This document shows, in pieces, positions 40,551 through 49,928 of a stretch of DNA of 64,000 nt. How positions within the stretch are numbered: the first letter of the stretch is position 1; each line of letters opens with the position of its first letter. The position numbers and the translations under genes are program-made. A model generated the notes under the pieces. The model did no database searches. It had not been told where the DNA came from and saw nothing but the letters and a program-made list of their open reading frames with translations. The stretch covers positions 1,426,001 to 1,490,000 of the forward strand of contig NZ_CP045200.1 in NCBI RefSeq assembly GCF_018636735.1, written 5' to 3'. Source of the stretch: Erythrobacter sp. 3-20A1M (GTDB lineage: Bacteria; Pseudomonadota; Alphaproteobacteria; Sphingomonadales; Sphingomonadaceae).

Positions 40551-40586
40551 ATGCGCGCGTCAGAGACAGCCGCGAAAGTCCCCGGC

Positions 40587-42176
40587 TTAGGCGCGCTCGG
40601 CGGCCTGCACGAAATCCGCGCAGCGCTCGCCGATCATGATGCACGGTGCATTGGTGTTGCCGCCCACGATCCTGGGCATGATCGAGGCATCGGCGATCCA
40701 CAACCGCTCCAGCCCGCGCGCTTTCAGCGTCGGATCGACCACGCTGTCCGCGTCGGCGCCCATGCGGCAGGTGCCGACGGGATGATAGATCGTGTCCGCG
40801 CGGTCGCGGATCAGCTGGTCCAGCGCGGCCTCGTCCGACGGGTCGACGGGATAGCGGTCGGTCGGGCCGAAGGCCTGCAGGGCCGGTGCTTCCCCGATCC
40901 GCTGCGACAGGCGCACGCCGTCGCGCAGCAGGGCGATGTCGTCCGGATCGCCCAGGAAGTTCGGATCGATCGCGGGCCCTTCCGCCGCGTCGGGCGAGGC
41001 GAGCCGCACCGTGCCGCGGCTCGCGGGCCGCAGGACGCAGGCGTGGAGCGAGAAGCCGTGCCCCTTCACACGGGTACGTCCGTGATCCTCCAGCATGGCA
41101 GGCACGAAATGCCATTGCATGTCGGGCGCAGGCGCACCGTCGCGCAGCGTCAGGAAGCCGCCGGTTTCGGCATAGGGCGTGGTCATCGGCCCGCTGCGGC
41201 TGCGGCGGTGCTGGACCAGCGCCTTCGCCGTGCGCATCATCCCGGCCAGAGAATCGCCGACCGGCACGTCGCTGGTGGTCTGCCAGCTCGACACGTAATC
41301 GACATGGTCCTGCAGATTGGCGCCAACGTCGGGCCGGTCCTGCACCACCTGGATGCCATGCTCTCGCAAGTGCCCGCCCGGCCCGATGCCGGACAGCATC
41401 ATGATCTGGGGCGAGTTGAACGCGCCGGCGGACAGGATCACTCCGCGCCGGGCGGTCAGCGTCTGATGCCCGCGCCCCTTGCGCACCACCACGCCGGTCA
41501 CGCAATTGCCCTCGATCTGCAGGCGCTCCACCAGCGTGTTGGTTCGCAAGTGGACATTGGGCTGGTCGAGCACCGGCTCGACGAAGGCACGCCCCGCGCT
41601 CCAGCGCTCGCCCTTGTGCTGCGTCACCTGGAAGGTGCCGAAGCCTTCCTGCCGGGCACCGTTGAAATCCTCGTTCAGCGGCAATTGCAGCGACGCGGCC
41701 GCTTCGACGAAGGCGGCGCTGGCGGGATTGACCGAGCGCTGGTCGGACACAAACAGCGGGCCGCCTGCGCCGTGCCATTCGCTCGCGCCGCGCTCGTTCG
41801 CTTCCGACTTGCGGAACCATGGCAGCACCTCGTCCCAGCTCCAGCCGGTGCAGCCCATGGCGGCCCAGTTGTCGTAATCCCATGGATGGCCGCGCAGATA
41901 GAGCATGGCGTTGATCGCGGAGGATCCCCCCAGCCCGCGCCCGCGCGGCTGGTAGCCCCGTCGCCCGTTCAGCCCCTTCTGCGGGACTGTCTCGTAGCGA
42001 TAGTTCTGCCGCTTCCCGATGAAGGGCATCAGCCCCGGCGTCTTCACCGCCAGCGTGTCGTTGCGCCCGCCCGCCTCGATCAGGCAGACCTGCCGCGTGC
42101 CATCCTGCGCCAGCCGACCGGTCACCGCGCTGCCCGCGCTGCCGCCGCCGATCACGATGTAATCGTATTGATCCAT
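40587..42176 (-). CDS. GMC family oxidoreductase (choline/alcohol dehydrogenase-like)
   Basis: 529 aa from the ATG at 42176, which has GGAGAG upstream. An N-terminal FAD Rossmann motif ([18 protein letters not shown]), the GMC signature [20 protein letters not shown], and the C-terminal catalytic His region [10 protein letters not shown] with [14 protein letters not shown]. It oxidises an alcohol with FAD. Close to BetA in layout, but no betaine genes are nearby, so choline is not supported as a substrate. Confidence 0.92.
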   Translation of the reverse strand: MDQYDYIVIGGGSAGSAVTGRLAQDGTRQVCLIEAGGRNDTLAVKTPGLMPFIGKRQNYRYETVPQKGLNGRRGYQPRGRGLGGSSAINAMLYLRGHPWDYDNWAAMGCTGWSWDEVLPWFRKSEANERGASEWHGAGGPLFVSDQRSVNPASAAFVEAAASLQLPLNEDFNGARQEGFGTFQVTQHKGERWSAGRAFVEPVLDQPNVHLRTNTLVERLQIEGNCVTGVVVRKGRGHQTLTARRGVILSAGAFNSPQIMMLSGIGPGGHLREHGIQVVQDRPDVGANLQDHVDYVSSWQTTSDVPVGDSLAGMMRTAKALVQHRRSRSGPMTTPYAETGGFLTLRDGAPAPDMQWHFVPAMLEDHGRTRVKGHGFSLHACVLRPASRGTVRLASPDAAEGPAIDPNFLGDPDDIALLRDGVRLSQRIGEAPALQAFGPTDRYPVDPSDEAALDQLIRDRADTIYHPVGTCRMGADADSVVDPTLKARGLERLWIADASIMPRIVGGNTNAPCIMIGERCADFVQAAERA

Positions 42177-42218
42177 GAACTGCCTCTCCTCGGCGGAAAG
42201 ACTAGGCAGCACCCGCGA

Positions 42219-43166
42219 CTACGACAATCGCCTTTCGCGTGGAGGTTCGGGCCGGTCCTCCAGCGGGCGCGGCTGGCCGCTCCGCCGCGCCCAGCGCGCG
42301 CGGATCATGTCGGAGGTTTCCCGGCTGCCGTCATGGCTCCAGCCCGGTTCGCGCAGCAGATAGGACAGCTTGTGCCGCCACGGCGCCCGGGCGATGTCGC
42401 GGCCCATGCCGATCCATTCGTGGAACACGCTCCACAGGAAATGGAACGTGCCGAGCTGCTTCACGATGCCGTAGCGGATCGGTTCGTCGTCGCGCTCGGG
42501 TTCGAAAGAGCCGAACGCCTTGTCCCACACGATGAAGACGCCGGCGAAGTTGCGGTCGAGATAGCGCGGATTGGTCGCATGGTGGACGCGGTGATGGCTC
42601 GGCGTGTTCATCACCGCCTCGAACCAGCGCGGCATCCGCCCGATCGCCTCGGTATGAATCCAGAACTGGTAGATCAGGTTGAAGCCGTGGCAGATCGCGA
42701 TCATCGCGGGGTGGAAACCCAGCAGGACGAGCGGCATCGTGAAGATGAAACCCAGCGCGAAGAAGCCGGTCCAGCTCTGCCGCAGTGCGGTGCTGAGATT
42801 GTAGTGCTGGCTGGAATGGTGGTTGACGTGTGCCGCCCAGAACCAGCGCACCCGGTGCCCCAGCCGATGCGCCCAGTAATAGGCGAAATCGTCCGCCACG
42901 AAACAGATCGGCCAGGCCCACCACACCAGCCACCACCGCGCGCCGAAATCGAACAGCCGGAACTGGTAGAGCCACAGGAACAACGCCAGCGTGGCGATGC
43001 CGGTGATCGCGCCGATGACCGTGCTGCCGAGCCCGATGGCGAGCGAGGTCAGCGTATCGCGCGGCTCGTAGGCCGTGGGCCGGCGGAAGCGCGCCCACAC
43101 CATCTCGGCCAGCACCAGCAGCACGAAGGCCGGAATGGCGTAGGTGATGGGGCTGAAATCGGGCAT
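42219..43166 (-). CDS. Sterol desaturase family (fatty acid hydroxylase superfamily) protein
   Basis: 315 aa integral membrane di-iron enzyme. His boxes visible are HRLGH, HVNHHSSQHYN and HHRVHH, with another His-containing segment FHEWIG, and about four to six transmembrane helices. The substrate (carotenoid, ornithine lipid, fatty acid or hopanoid) is not shown by the sequence. It lies 42 nt upstream of the GMC gene on the same strand, so an operon is likely. Confidence 0.9.
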   Translation of the reverse strand: MPDFSPITYAIPAFVLLVLAEMVWARFRRPTAYEPRDTLTSLAIGLGSTVIGAITGIATLALFLWLYQFRLFDFGARWWLVWWAWPICFVADDFAYYWAHRLGHRVRWFWAAHVNHHSSQHYNLSTALRQSWTGFFALGFIFTMPLVLLGFHPAMIAICHGFNLIYQFWIHTEAIGRMPRWFEAVMNTPSHHRVHHATNPRYLDRNFAGVFIVWDKAFGSFEPERDDEPIRYGIVKQLGTFHFLWSVFHEWIGMGRDIARAPWRHKLSYLLREPGWSHDGSRETSDMIRARWARRSGQPRPLEDRPEPPRERRLS

Positions 43167-43173
43167 CGCGGCG

Positions 43174-43572
43174 TCAATCTACCCGCTGCGCGCGGGTCAG
43201 CCAATCCGGCGGGGGTTGGCGCAGGGCGATCGCGAGCCTGCCGAACAGGCGATCGCCGCTCGCGATAGCCAGCGTTCCGTCGCGCCCGATCGCGATCGCC
43301 TCGCGCGATACCGGCCGAGCGGCGAAATGCGCCCCGTGGACCTTGATCGCGATGAACCGGTCGTCATCCCCCCGCACCAGCGCGGTGCGTCCGTCGCGCC
43401 CGACCAGCGCATCGACCGGTTCGAAGCCGCCGTCCGCCTCCTGCGCCAGCGCCTTCGCGTGGGCCGCATCCGCTATCCGCGTACCCCGGCCCAGGCCGAG
43501 CCATGCGGCGATGCCGAACAGGGCGAGGATCGCCGCCAGCGACAGACCTGCCTGGAGCAGCATGTCGCCCAT
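43174..43572 (-). CDS. Hypothetical membrane-anchored protein
   Basis: 132 aa. One N-terminal transmembrane helix (LLQAGLSLAAILALFGIAAWLG) is followed by a soluble beta-rich domain. I recognise no known motif. It is tightly packed between terC and the desaturase gene (7 nt on each side), so it is part of that minus-strand cluster. Confidence 0.72.
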   Translation of the reverse strand: MGDMLLQAGLSLAAILALFGIAAWLGLGRGTRIADAAHAKALAQEADGGFEPVDALVGRDGRTALVRGDDDRFIAIKVHGAHFAARPVSREAIAIGRDGTLAIASGDRLFGRLAIALRQPPPDWLTRAQRVD

Positions 43573-43579
43573 CGCACGA

Positions 43580-44374
43580 TCACCCCTCGCCGCTGGCGCC
43601 GGAGGCGCTGCGGCGGCGCTGGAACATGTTCAGCAGTTCGACGGCGACGGAGAAGCCCATGGCGGCGTAGATATAGCCCTTGGGAACATGGAACCCGAAG
43701 CCGTCGGCGATCAGCACCAGCCCGATCATCACCAGGAAGGCCAGCGCGAGCATGACCAGCGTGGGGTTGTGTTCGATGAAACGCGCCAGCGGATTGGCCG
43801 CGAACAGCATGATACCCACGGTGATCACCACCGCGGTCACCATGATCGGGATATCATCCGTCATGCCGACGGCAGTGAGAATCGAATCGATCGAGAACAC
43901 CATGTCGAGCGCGATGATCTGGACGATGGCGGAACCGAAGGTGAGGGTCGCCTGCGTCGCCGGGCCGTCGCGCATGTCGCGATCGGGGGCATGCGGCTCC
44001 ATATTGTGATGGATTTCGCGCGTGGCCTTCCACAGCAGGAACAACCCGCCCGCGAGCAGGATCAGGTCGCGACCGGAAAACGCCGTCTCGAAGCTCGGCT
44101 CGCCATAGGCGTTCGGGCTGCCCGACAGGCCCAGATCGAACAGTGGGGTTTGCAGGGTCACCAGCCAACCGATCAGCAGCAGCAGACCGATACGCATGAC
44201 GAGCGCCAGCAAAAGCCCGATTTTTCGCGCCTTTTCCTGTTGCTCCGGGGGGAGCTTGTTCGACAGGATCGCGATGAAGATGAGGTTGTCGATACCGAGC
44301 ACGACTTCCAGCGCAATCAGGGTCAGGAGCGCTGCCCAGGCGGCGGGATCGGAAAGAAGCGAAAGGATATCCAT
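43580..44374 (-). CDS. TerC family integral membrane protein
   Basis: 264 aa from the ATG at 44374. About seven transmembrane helices; conserved acidic segments [17 protein letters not shown] and [16 protein letters not shown] carry the paired Asp residues of TerC/Alx. Members export or handle metal ions such as manganese, including for exoenzyme metalation. The ribosome binding site is weak. Confidence 0.92.
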   Translation of the reverse strand: MDILSLLSDPAAWAALLTLIALEVVLGIDNLIFIAILSNKLPPEQQEKARKIGLLLALVMRIGLLLLIGWLVTLQTPLFDLGLSGSPNAYGEPSFETAFSGRDLILLAGGLFLLWKATREIHHNMEPHAPDRDMRDGPATQATLTFGSAIVQIIALDMVFSIDSILTAVGMTDDIPIMVTAVVITVGIMLFAANPLARFIEHNPTLVMLALAFLVMIGLVLIADGFGFHVPKGYIYAAMGFSVAVELLNMFQRRRSASGASGEG

Positions 44375-44570
44375 CCGCGCATCTTTGGCCAAACCGGTCC
44401 AAAGCGGCAAGAGTGTCGAAAGCAAGATAGTTTCGCCGCAGCGCAGGATTATGCGCTTTCCTGAAATACCACCTTAAATTGTTCGCGCTCGACCCGGAAT
44501 CGCGCTATGACCCATCGCGAAAACTAACGGGGGTATGCAGTTTCGCTCGCGTTCGACCCTGCAAGTTTGT

Positions 44571-44598
44571 CCGGCAAGGGGCCGTCTCGCCTTGCCGG
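44571..44598 (+). promoter_or_regulatory. Hairpin in the 5' leader of the cold-shock gene
   Basis: CCGGCAAGG and CCTTGCCGG form a perfect 9-bp stem with a 10-nt loop, 47 nt before the start codon. No T run follows, so it is not a usual terminator. A cold-responsive or attenuating leader structure is possible. Confidence 0.45.
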
Positions 44599-44645
44599 GC
44601 CCGGTTTGAGAGGCGGTTGCAGAAGACCAGGGTACTGACAGGATT

Positions 44646-45428
44646 ATGGGTTACGATAGAGGGCGTCGTCGTGGGCGCGACAAGCGCGATGGTTTCGGCG
44701 AAGACGGCTTCGATCCGTTTCAGGGTGGGGGCAATTTCGGCGGCGGCGACCGGTTCGGCGACCGTGGCGGTTTCGATGACCGTGGCGGCGGCGGTGGTGG
44801 CGGCGGCTACGGCGATCGTTCCGGCGGCGGCGGGCGCGGCGGCTTCGGCGGCGGCCCGCGTGGCGGCGGCGGCGGTGGCGGCGGCGGTTTCAACCGCATG
44901 CCCGCGCAGGTCGTCGGCACCGGCAAGGGGACGGTGAAGTTCTTCAACGGCCAGAAGGGTTTCGGTTTCATCCAGCAGGATGGCGGCGGGGAAGATATCT
45001 TCGTCCACATCAGCGCCGTTGAGCGCGCCGGGCTGGAAGGCCTGGCCGAAGGGCAGGAGCTGGAATTCAACCTCGTCGATCGCGGCGGCAAGATCTCGGC
45101 TCAGGACCTGCAGGTCGTGGGCGACGTGATCCCGGTCGAATCGCGTGGCGGCCCCGGCGGTGCGCGGCGCGACGATGCCGGCGCTGGCGCGCCCCGGCGC
45201 GAGCTGACGGGTGAGAAGGCGACCGGCACGGTCAAGTTCTTCAACTCGATGAAGGGCTTCGGCTTCCTCGTGCGCGACGACGGTCAGCCCGACGCATTCG
45301 TGCACATCAGCGCGGTGGAGCGGTCCGGCCTCGGCCAGATCAACGAGGGCGAACGTTACCAGTTCGATCTCGAGGTCGACCGACGAGGCAAGCATTCGGC
45401 GGTCAATCTCGTCCCCGTTCAGGACTGA
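44646..45428 (+). CDS. Cold-shock protein with Gly-rich N-terminus and two cold-shock domains
   Basis: 260 aa. An RGG/FGG-like glycine- and arginine-rich region covers residues 1-80, followed by two cold-shock domains. Each has RNP1-like and RNP2-like motifs: GTVKFFNGQKGFGFIQ with DIFVHISAVE, then GTVKFFNSMKGFGFLV with DAFVHISAVE. It binds single-stranded RNA/DNA; tandem domains are common in alphaproteobacterial Csps. The SD (AGGA) is unusually close to the ATG. Confidence 0.95.
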   Translation: MGYDRGRRRGRDKRDGFGEDGFDPFQGGGNFGGGDRFGDRGGFDDRGGGGGGGGYGDRSGGGGRGGFGGGPRGGGGGGGGGFNRMPAQVVGTGKGTVKFFNGQKGFGFIQQDGGGEDIFVHISAVERAGLEGLAEGQELEFNLVDRGGKISAQDLQVVGDVIPVESRGGPGGARRDDAGAGAPRRELTGEKATGTVKFFNSMKGFGFLVRDDGQPDAFVHISAVERSGLGQINEGERYQFDLEVDRRGKHSAVNLVPVQD

Positions 45429-45488
45429 TCCCGCGCCTTCGCCCGCACCGGTTTGACCGCATGCGGACAGGCACCTAGAGAACACCAG

Positions 45489-45514
45489 ATGGCGGCCCGA
45501 ATGGGTCGCCATTT
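45489..45514 (+). terminator. Probable terminator after the cold-shock gene
   Basis: ATGGCGGCCC (45489-45498) pairs with GGGTCGCCAT (45503-45512), with one G.T pair and a GAAT loop, followed by TTTG. It ends 33 nt before argD. Confidence 0.6.
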
Positions 45515-45547
45515 GTCGTTTCGCTTTCCGATCATCAGAGGTACGCC

Positions 45548-46741
45548 ATGGCCATTTCCCCCCTCATGCCCGTCTATCCGCGCTGCGACGTCCGCCCCGT
45601 GCGCGGCGACAACTGCCACCTGATCGACGAGGACGGGACGCGCTATCTCGATTTCGCCAGCGGCATCGCGGTCAACCTTCTGGGCCATTCGCATCCCGGA
45701 CTGATCGGGGCGATACAGCAGCAGGCCGAAACGCTGATGCACGTGTCGAACCTCTACGGCAGCCCGCAGGGGGAGCGGCTGGCGCAGACGCTGGTCGATC
45801 ACACCTTCGCCGATACGGTGTTCTTCACCAATTCGGGTGCGGAAGCGGTCGAATGCGCGATCAAGACGGCGCGCGCCTATCACCAGCATGAAGATGGCGA
45901 TTCGAACCGGACCGAGCTGATCACTTTCACCAGCGCCTTCCACGGTCGCACGATGGCGACGATCAGCGCTTCCAACCAGGAGAAGATGCACAAGGGCTTC
46001 ATGCCCCTGCTGCCCGGTTTCCAGTATTGCGAGTTCGACGACCTCGCGGCGGCCAAAGCGATGGTCGGGCCGAAGACCGCGGGTTTCTTGGTCGAACCGA
46101 TCCAGGGTGAAGGCGGCATCCGCCCCGCGAGCCAGGAATTCATCGAGGGGCTGCGGGCGATCTGCGACGAGCAGGACCTGATGCTGGTGTTCGACGAGGT
46201 CCAGTGCGGCGTGGCGCGCACCGGGCACCTCTACGCATACGAAATGTATGGGGTGGAGCCCGACGTGATGGCCAGTGCGAAGGGGATCGGCGGCGGCTTC
46301 CCGCTCGGCGCGTGCCTTGCGACCGAGAAGGCGGCGCGCGGCATGGGCTTCGGCAGCCACGGTTCGACCTATGGCGGCAACCCGCTCGCCATGGCGGCGG
46401 GCAGTGCGGTGATGGAGGTCGTGACCGATCCCGATTTCCTTGCCGACGTGCGTGCGAAGGGCGAACGCATCCGTACCCGGCTGGACCAGTTCATCGGCAA
46501 TTATCCGGACCTGTTCGACTGCGTTCGCGGCGCCGGGCTGATGCTGGGCGTGCGGATGAAGGTGGAGAGCCGTCCGTTTTTCCAGCACCTGCGCGACAAG
46601 CACCAGCTGCTGACGGTGGCGGCAGGCGACCAGACGCTGCGCGTGCTGCCGCCGCTGGTCGTCGGCGATGCCGAGATCGACGAGTTCTTCGACAAGCTTT
46701 CGGCGGGGGCGGCCGACTACGATCCGAGTGCGACGGGATGA
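45548..46741 (+). CDS. argD: Acetylornithine aminotransferase
   Basis: 397 aa class III PLP aminotransferase. Motifs are [34 protein letters not shown], and [14 protein letters not shown]; the PLP Lys lies in [14 protein letters not shown]. It converts N-acetylglutamate semialdehyde to acetylornithine. The ArgD assignment over other class III enzymes rests on the 4-nt overlap with argF. Confidence 0.94.
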   Translation: MAISPLMPVYPRCDVRPVRGDNCHLIDEDGTRYLDFASGIAVNLLGHSHPGLIGAIQQQAETLMHVSNLYGSPQGERLAQTLVDHTFADTVFFTNSGAEAVECAIKTARAYHQHEDGDSNRTELITFTSAFHGRTMATISASNQEKMHKGFMPLLPGFQYCEFDDLAAAKAMVGPKTAGFLVEPIQGEGGIRPASQEFIEGLRAICDEQDLMLVFDEVQCGVARTGHLYAYEMYGVEPDVMASAKGIGGGFPLGACLATEKAARGMGFGSHGSTYGGNPLAMAAGSAVMEVVTDPDFLADVRAKGERIRTRLDQFIGNYPDLFDCVRGAGLMLGVRMKVESRPFFQHLRDKHQLLTVAAGDQTLRVLPPLVVGDAEIDEFFDKLSAGAADYDPSATG

Positions 46742-47670
46742 CCGCGCCCCGCCACTTCCTCGATCTGTCCAATGCCGGCGGGGATGCGATCGCGGCCATG
46801 CTGGTCGATGCGATCGACCGCAAGCGGGCCCGTGCCGACTGGCCGAAGGGGCGGTGCGATTCGGATGCGCCGCTCGCTGGCCGCGTGCTGGCGATGATTT
46901 TCGAGAAAAGCTCGACCCGCACCCGCGCCAGCTTCGACATGGCGATCCGCCAGCTCGGCGGCAGCGCGATGGTGATGGAATCGGGCTCGATGCAGCTGGG
47001 ACGCGGCGAGTCGATCGCCGATACCGCGCGGGTGCTCAGCCGGATGGTCGATGCGATCATGATCCGGACCGACGATCACGCGAAGATCGAGGATATGGCG
47101 CGCCACGCCACGGTGCCGGTGATCAACGGCCTCACCGATCGATCGCATCCGTGCCAGATCGTGGCCGACCTGCTGACCATCGTGGAGAACGGCAAGAGCC
47201 TGCCCGGCCTCGAACTCGCCTGGTTCGGGGATGGCAACAACGTGCTCCATTCGATCCTGGAGGCGGCGGGCCTGATGCGTTTCAACGTGCGCGTCGCGAC
47301 GCCCGCGGGTTACGAGCCGGAGCGCGAATTCGTGGAACTGGCCCGGGCCGCGGGCTCGACCGTCACCTTGACGCAGGATGCAGGCGCCGCCGCCGACGGG
47401 GCCGATATCGTGGTGACTGATACCTGGATATCCATGGGTCAGGCCCATGCGGAGGAGAAGTTGGCGGCGATGGCGCCGTACCGCGTCGATGCCGACCTGA
47501 TGGCGCGGGCGAAGCCGGATGCGCGCTTTCTTCACTGCCTGCCCGCCCATATCGGCGACGAGGTGACCGAGGGTGTGTTCGAGGGCCCGGCATCTTTGGT
47601 CTTCGACGAAGCCGAAAACCGCATCCATGCGCAAAAATCCGTCCTGCTGTGGGCATTCGGCCTGCTCTGA
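46738..47670 (+). CDS. argF: Ornithine carbamoyltransferase
   Basis: 310 aa from the ATG at 46738, which overlaps the argD stop. It makes citrulline from ornithine and carbamoyl phosphate. Signatures: [15 protein letters not shown] for carbamoyl phosphate, [12 protein letters not shown], and [18 protein letters not shown] for ornithine binding. Confidence 0.97.
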   Translation: MTAPRHFLDLSNAGGDAIAAMLVDAIDRKRARADWPKGRCDSDAPLAGRVLAMIFEKSSTRTRASFDMAIRQLGGSAMVMESGSMQLGRGESIADTARVLSRMVDAIMIRTDDHAKIEDMARHATVPVINGLTDRSHPCQIVADLLTIVENGKSLPGLELAWFGDGNNVLHSILEAAGLMRFNVRVATPAGYEPEREFVELARAAGSTVTLTQDAGAAADGADIVVTDTWISMGQAHAEEKLAAMAPYRVDADLMARAKPDARFLHCLPAHIGDEVTEGVFEGPASLVFDEAENRIHAQKSVLLWAFGLL

Positions 47671-47728
47671 AGGGTAGCTGCGGAACGCGGGGTCTTCTCT
47701 GCGGCGCGAAAATTCCCATATTCGGGTC

Positions 47729-48645
47729 ATGCCCGAAAATCCCGCGTCGCAGACCGTCTCCCAGGAGGAGACCTATTCGGATCGCCTGTTGGCGTTCTCC
47801 ATTCCCGCGCGCGACGTGCGCGGGCGCGTGGTGCGTCTCGACGAGGTGCTCGACAACGTGCTTGCCGCGCACGATTACCCACCGGCGATCAAGCATCTCC
47901 TGGCCGAAGCGCTCCTGATAGCGACGCTCATCGGTGCCCTCGTCAAGCGCGACGAAGGGCAGATGACCATGCAGGCGCAGACCGATGGCGGCGTGGTGAA
48001 GCTGCTCGTTTGCGATTATCGTGGCGGCGAACTGCGCGGCTATGTCGATTTCGATCGCGAGCGGCTGGCCACGCTGGGGGCGAATCCCGGCCTCCCCGCG
48101 CTGTTCGCCGGCGGTTATCTCGCGATCACTTTCGACATGGCTGATGGGCGCGGGCCTATCAGGGAATTGTTCCGCTGGAAGCCGATTCGCTCGCCGAAGC
48201 GTGCGAGAGCTATTTTCTCCAGTCGGAACAAGTCCCCACCCAGATTCGCATCGCGGTGCGTTCCGGCCCGGATGGCTGTTCGGGCGCGGGCTTGCTGATC
48301 CAGCACATGGCCGATGGCGAGGAAGGGCGCGAGCGCATCGAGGCGCGGCAGGAGCACCCGCACTGGGAGCATGTGTCGGTCATGGCCGGCAGCGTGCGGC
48401 ACGAGGAACTGCTCGATCCCGAGATTTCGCTGGAGGCGCTGCTCTGGCGCCTGTTCCACGAAGAGGACGCAGTGCGAACCACGCTGGGGCCGCGGATCGT
48501 GCGCGGCTGCCGCTGTTCGCAGGATTACTACCGCACGGTGCTCGCCCGGTTTCCCGAAGAAGACTTGCGCGACATGCGTGACGAAAGCGGAAACATTCCG
48601 GTCGACTGCGCATTCTGCAGCAAGGTCTTTTCCGTGGCGGCATGA
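47729..48645 (+). pseudogene. hslO: Hsp33 redox chaperone gene, split by a frameshift
   Basis: The N-terminal Hsp33 core is read from 47729 to about 48154 (frame 1, ending normally at FDMADGRG). The protein then continues in another frame from 48157 (YQGIVPLEAD) to 48645. Frames join only if two bases are skipped or one base is added near 48155-48156. A one-base repair gives 305 aa, the family length (about 290-300). The C-terminal zinc/redox switch is intact: CRC at GCRCSQ and CAFC at CAFCSKVF. No stop interrupts the second frame. It follows argF by 58 nt. Without repair, translation would run to 48298 in the wrong frame. A natural frameshift or a sequencing error cannot be separated from sequence alone. 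Confidence 0.85.
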
Positions 48646-48728
48646 AACCGAATCGACACCTATCGGTGATAGGCGGTCTGATGAACCGCACCATCCACCA
48701 TTATCGACACCATGAAAGGGGACCCGCG

Positions 48729-49163
48729 ATGCTTCGCACCGGGACGACATCGACGCGATCCTCCGGCCGGCTGCGCAGTGGCGCGATCGGCGCGGCCATC
48801 GCCGCACTGGCTCTGGTCAGCCCGGTTCGGGCCGCAGCGCCCGAACTTGGCAAGCTCCAGCCGCTGCAGAGCGGCATGTGGGAAGTGCGCGACCGGGAAA
48901 CCAAAGCGACAAGCAGGATCTGCCTGCGTTCGGGGACCGAGCTCATTCGGCTGCGGCACCGCTCCAATGGGCCGTGCAAAAGCTATCTCATCGAAGACGG
49001 GCCGAGCCGGGTCGCGGTGCAGTACAGCTGCAGCAAGTCGGGATACGGCCTCACTACCATCCGGCGCGAAAGCTCCACTCTCGTGCAGCTTACATCGGAA
49101 GGCATGAGCAACGGTCAGCCTTTCTCGTTCTCCGTGGAGGCGCGCCGCACCGGCGGCTGCTGA
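48729..49163 (+). CDS. Hypothetical secreted protein, possibly DUF3617-like
   Basis: 144 aa from the ATG at 48729 with AAAGGGG upstream; a longer frame from 48642 would place the signal internally. Signal peptide core GAIGAAIAALALVSPVRAAA. The mature protein opens with LQSGMWEVRDRE, similar to DUF3617 proteins, and contains four Cys residues spaced for disulfides. Function unknown. Confidence 0.68.
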   Translation: MLRTGTTSTRSSGRLRSGAIGAAIAALALVSPVRAAAPELGKLQPLQSGMWEVRDRETKATSRICLRSGTELIRLRHRSNGPCKSYLIEDGPSRVAVQYSCSKSGYGLTTIRRESSTLVQLTSEGMSNGQPFSFSVEARRTGGC

Positions 49164-49215
49164 ACGAACGCAGATCGGGCTTGGGCCGCGTCGGGACTTC
49201 GGCTAGCCCGGCCCG

Positions 49216-49917
49216 ATGGCTGAAACTGGCGAACCTGTTGCCGTCGTTCTCCTTTCCGGGGGACTGGATTCCATGGTGTCCGCCGCGCTCGCGCGCGAGC
49301 AGGGCTTCGCGCTTCATGCGCTCACCATCGATTATGGTCAGCGGCACCGCCGCGAACTGGATGCCGCGCGCCGGATCGCTGCGGAACTGGGCGCGACCCG
49401 GCATGTCGAACTCGCGCTCGACCTGCGCAAGTTCGGCGGTTCGGCGCTGACCGACGATGTCGACGTACCCAAGGACGGGGTGGGGGAAGGCATTCCGGTC
49501 ACCTATGTGCCGGCGCGCAATCTCGTATTCCTGTCGCTGACCACCGCCTTCGCCGAAAGCGGCGGAGCGCGCGACATTTTCATCGGTGTCAACGCGCTCG
49601 ACTATTCGGGCTATCCCGATTGCCGACCCGAATTCATCACCAGTTTCGCCCACACAGCCAGCCTGGGCACGAAGATCGGGGTGGAGGACGGCCCGATCGT
49701 CATTCACGCGCCACTGCAGTACATGTCAAAGGCGGACATCGCGCGGGAGGCCGACCGGCTCGGCCTCGATACGGGGATGAGCTGGTCGTGTTACGATCCG
49801 CGTGCGGACGGATTGCCATGTGGCGCTTGCGATAGTTGCCGACTTCGGCGCAAGGGGTTCGCGGAAGCGGGTCTGGAGGATGGGCTGCGGTATCCCGACG
49901 ACATACCGCCGGCCTAG
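49216..49917 (+). CDS. queC: 7-cyano-7-deazaguanine synthase
   Basis: 233 aa. N-terminal PP-loop ATP-binding motif VVLLSGGLDSMVSAALA, then SWSCYDPRADGLPCGACDSC with the zinc-binding Cys cluster. It makes preQ0 from carboxydeazaguanine for queuosine tRNA modification. The other que genes are not in this window. Confidence 0.96.
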   Translation: MAETGEPVAVVLLSGGLDSMVSAALAREQGFALHALTIDYGQRHRRELDAARRIAAELGATRHVELALDLRKFGGSALTDDVDVPKDGVGEGIPVTYVPARNLVFLSLTTAFAESGGARDIFIGVNALDYSGYPDCRPEFITSFAHTASLGTKIGVEDGPIVIHAPLQYMSKADIAREADRLGLDTGMSWSCYDPRADGLPCGACDSCRLRRKGFAEAGLEDGLRYPDDIPPA

Positions 49918-49928
49918 GGAGAGAACGA

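Noticed and set aside
40533-43268. 911-aa open frame on the plus strand
   Set aside because: It runs antisense to the GMC oxidoreductase and sterol desaturase genes, which have strong motifs on the minus strand. Such long antisense frames arise from GC-rich codon usage.
44374-44646. Small gene between terC and the cold-shock gene
   Set aside because: Only short frames without ribosome binding sites; explained better as promoter and leader.
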